This document shows positions 31,240 to 33,250 of a DNA stretch of 33,250 nt, piece by piece. The notes beneath the pieces are model-generated. The model was not told where the DNA came from, did not search any database, and saw only the letters and a list, made by a program, of their open reading frames with translations. The stretch's first letter is position 1, and every line of letters begins with the position of its first letter. The stretch is from an uncultured Acidimicrobiaceae bacterium (lineage in GTDB: Bacteria; Actinomycetota; Acidimicrobiia; Acidimicrobiales; Aldehydirespiratoraceae). The DNA lies in the NCBI GenBank assembly GCA_913041415.1, contig CAJWHS010000023.1, forward strand, positions 1 to 33,250. The letters are read 5' to 3'. The position numbers were made by a program, and so were the translations under genes.

Positions 31240-31996
31240 CCCCATAACCGACGGACTCGCCGGTTGGCACGTCGCGCAGAGCGATCACCGAACTGGAGAA
31301 TCGCATTGCAGGGCGAAGCGGAGCAGGATTCGGTAGCCCTTTGGTTTGTCCCCCATACACCGCGTAACCCACCCGCACCCAGTCGCTGGACGCTGACAAC
31401 CCTCGCTGCATTGCTGCCGAGTTGTGCAGGCTCGTAGTATCCTGGCCGCCGCGAACCGTTTGTTCCCAGCTTTGGAGTTGTGCTTGGATGAGTGCGTTGT
31501 CTGGTTCTTCGGCCGACGCCAGATGGGACATTGCCGTGATTGCACCGATGCCATACGACAGCAGGGTGTCGCGAATGCCCGCGTATCGCTCGGCTGTAAA
31601 TCCCAGCCGATGCATGCCGGTATCGATCTTGATCCACGCCTGAGACAGATCTGCCCCCAGCGTTTTGCACCACTCGATTTGCTCGTCGGAGTGTATGACC
31701 GGCCAAAGATTCAGTTTGCCGGCCAAAGCAAGATCGCTGGCAGTGTGGGGCCCCTCCAGAATCAGTAGCGGGGCACTGACGCCGGCTTCGCGGAGAGCCA
31801 CGGCCTCTTCAGTAAACGCGACCGCAAGGGCATCTATGATGGATTCAATATGTTGCGCGACCTGAACCGCGCCATGACCGAACGCGTCGGCTTTCACCAC
31901 GGCCATGAACCGATGCGCTGCCAGCGATCCCCGGAGGGTGCGAATGTTCTCACTGATGGCTGCGAGATCGATGTGAACCGCTGTCGTGCGTGACAT
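31222..31996 (-). pseudogene. alr: Alanine racemase, 3' truncated at the chimeric junction
   Basis: TAVHIDLAAISENIRTLRGSLAAHRFMAVVKADAFGHGAVQVAQHIE (PLP Lys)...IKIDTGMHRLGF...MSHLASAEEPDN...HNSAAM...VRVGYAVYGG...PVMRFSSSVIALRDVPTGESVGYGGRW-type sequence. After about 31222 the frame continues as murG antisense-frame filler; the C-terminal barrel end and beta domain are missing. Confidence 0.87.
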
Positions 31997-32856
31997 CAGG
32001 GGCTGCTGAAACGGTGTTGCTGAAACAGTTTTTGTGCAGCTGACCAGCGGGACCCCGGGCGGCCATCATTGACTGGCTTGCCATCCAAAGAGACTACAGG
32101 CACCAGTTCTTTGGTAGAGGAACTCAGCCAGATTTCCGACGCGCTGAGTACCTCGCCGCGGCTCACCGGGCGGACCTCCACAGGCCAGTCTGTATGCGCC
32201 GCCAGCAGTTCAAGGCATTGGCGACGCGTGACTCCAGGCAGTTTCTGATGATCCAGTTCAGGAGTTAGGATCTTGTCGCCGCATACAATAAAGACATTGC
32301 AGACCGCCGCTTCGGTGAGTTCATCTCGCTCGTTAAATAGCAGTACTTCCTCAGCCTGCTCTTCAACCGCCTCCATCATGTGAAGCACGTTGCCCAGCAA
32401 AGCCGTCGATTTAATATGGCAGCGTCCCCAACGCTGGTCTCGTCGGGTCACTGTGCGAAAGCAGGAGGCTGTCTCGAGTGATCCGTCAGAGGGTGGACTG
32501 ATGTCAAACGCGTAAGCGAAGACCGTCGGCAAAGGATGCTCAGGAAAGACGTGTTGACGCTTTTCCACCACCCCGCGGGTAATTTGCAGATATATTCCGA
32601 GATTGCCGGCGCCATTACGCGCGATGATTTCTTCGAGGATGTTGATCAATTGCTCGTCAGAATGCGGCTGCGACAAGGCGATACCATTCAGTGACTGATG
32701 GAGCCGTTCTAAATGGTATTGCAAGGTCACCATCTTCCCGTCATAGCAGGGAATGACCTCGTAGACGCCATCGCCGAACAAAAATCCTCGGTCCATTGGC
32801 GAGATGCGGACGTCGGCGAGGGGGGCGTAGTCACCGTTGAGGTAGGCGATGGTCAT
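31996..32856 (-). CDS. dat: D-amino-acid aminotransferase (class IV PLP aminotransferase, Dat-like)
   Basis: AYLNGDYAPLADVRISPMDRGFLFGDGVYEVIPCYDGKMVTLQYHLERL...LGIYLQITRGVVEKRQHVFPEHPLPTVFAYAF...CHIKSTALLGNVLHMMEA...LTEAAVCNVFIV; D-amino-acid transaminase-like, linked to alr. Confidence 0.85.
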   Translation of the reverse strand: MTIAYLNGDYAPLADVRISPMDRGFLFGDGVYEVIPCYDGKMVTLQYHLERLHQSLNGIALSQPHSDEQLINILEEIIARNGAGNLGIYLQITRGVVEKRQHVFPEHPLPTVFAYAFDISPPSDGSLETASCFRTVTRRDQRWGRCHIKSTALLGNVLHMMEAVEEQAEEVLLFNERDELTEAAVCNVFIVCGDKILTPELDHQKLPGVTRRQCLELLAAHTDWPVEVRPVSRGEVLSASEIWLSSSTKELVPVVSLDGKPVNDGRPGSRWSAAQKLFQQHRFSSP

Positions 32857-33250
32857 GCCCGTTCTCCTGATGTCAGCGTATCGTGAACCGCTTGAGTGAG
32901 ACGTTCACCTTCGGCGGCTGGAAAGCTATCTTCAGTGGGCGTCGCTTCACCGGTCACGCCATCAACCGCACCACGCGCCACCAGATATTCCAGATCTTCT
33001 CGAATGCGATGTTCAGCGCTGTATTCCGGGTCTGATAGCCAGCGAGCGACGGTGCAAAGCGCATAGGCTGCCCAGTTGGAGACGTCGGCTACCACCAATT
33101 CGTCACAGGTACTGACCGAAGGCTGAATATTGAGCTTCGACAAGCTGTTCAGCACGTTTCCCATCCCAAGTTCGTTGCCGCCATCACCAATGGCAATGGT
33201 AGGGCAGTTAGCCTGCACAAGGTAGGGTTCTGCGCCGCCGCATCGTGCAG
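32853..33250 (-). CDS. D-glutamate cyclase-like protein (DUF4392/DGLUCY C-terminal domain), partial at window edge
   Basis: Frame stays open to the window end: ARCGGAEPYLVQANCPTIAIGDGGNELGMGNVLNSLSKLNIQPSVSTCDELVVADVSNWAAYALCTVARWL. IAIGDGGNELGMGNV resembles the D-glutamate cyclase family. The ORF-track start (33218) is an internal GTG. Confidence 0.75.
   Translation of the reverse strand, partial: ARCGGAEPYLVQANCPTIAIGDGGNELGMGNVLNSLSKLNIQPSVSTCDELVVADVSNWAAYALCTVARWLSDPEYSAEHRIREDLEYLVARGAVDGVTGEATPTEDSFPAAEGERLTQAVHDTLTSGERA

Noticed and set aside
31011-31706. 231-aa minus-strand ORF crossing the murG/alr junction
   Set aside because: Off-frame relative to both murG and alr; its composition is noise.
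31222-33250. Right-end segment considered as a genomic island or mobile element insertion
   Set aside because: No integrase, transposase, tRNA or terminal repeats are visible. The break cuts two housekeeping genes, so a chimeric assembly is favoured until reads are checked.

Overview
The window is high-GC actinobacterial chromosome, most like Acidimicrobiia, from 1 to about 31.2 kb. It is joined abruptly to about 2 kb of lower-GC, proteobacterial-looking DNA at the right end. The actinobacterial part is mostly core genome. It holds a purine biosynthesis cluster (purL with a fused PurS-like N-terminus, purQ, purC, purE, purK, partial purF), hrpA, a PaaI-type thioesterase, and a thiolase plus DUF35 OB-fold pair. 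These are followed by a nitroreductase, dnaE, a bacterial proteasome activator (Bpa), an alkaline-phosphatase-superfamily protein, an Rrf2 regulator, rluD, a Lys-rich DksA/TraR-like protein, a DivIVA-like protein, yggT, sepF, yggS, pgeF, ftsZ, ftsQ, murB, murC and the 3' part of murG. The right-end segment encodes alr (3' truncated), a D-amino-acid aminotransferase and a D-glutamate-cyclase-like protein as one tight operon. I found no tRNA, rRNA, CRISPR array, transposase or convincing new defence system. The observations most worth checking are: (1) the murG/alr chimeric junction near 31.22-31.24 kb; (2) the compact D-amino-acid operon; (3) a recurrent TANNNT motif 7-8 nt upstream of at least six start codons, suggesting leaderless transcripts; (4) three helically phased DnaA-box-like motifs upstream of dnaE; (5) two exact 30-bp in-frame tandem duplications in neighbouring genes; and (6) a DksA-like protein with a histone-like tail and a degenerate zinc finger.
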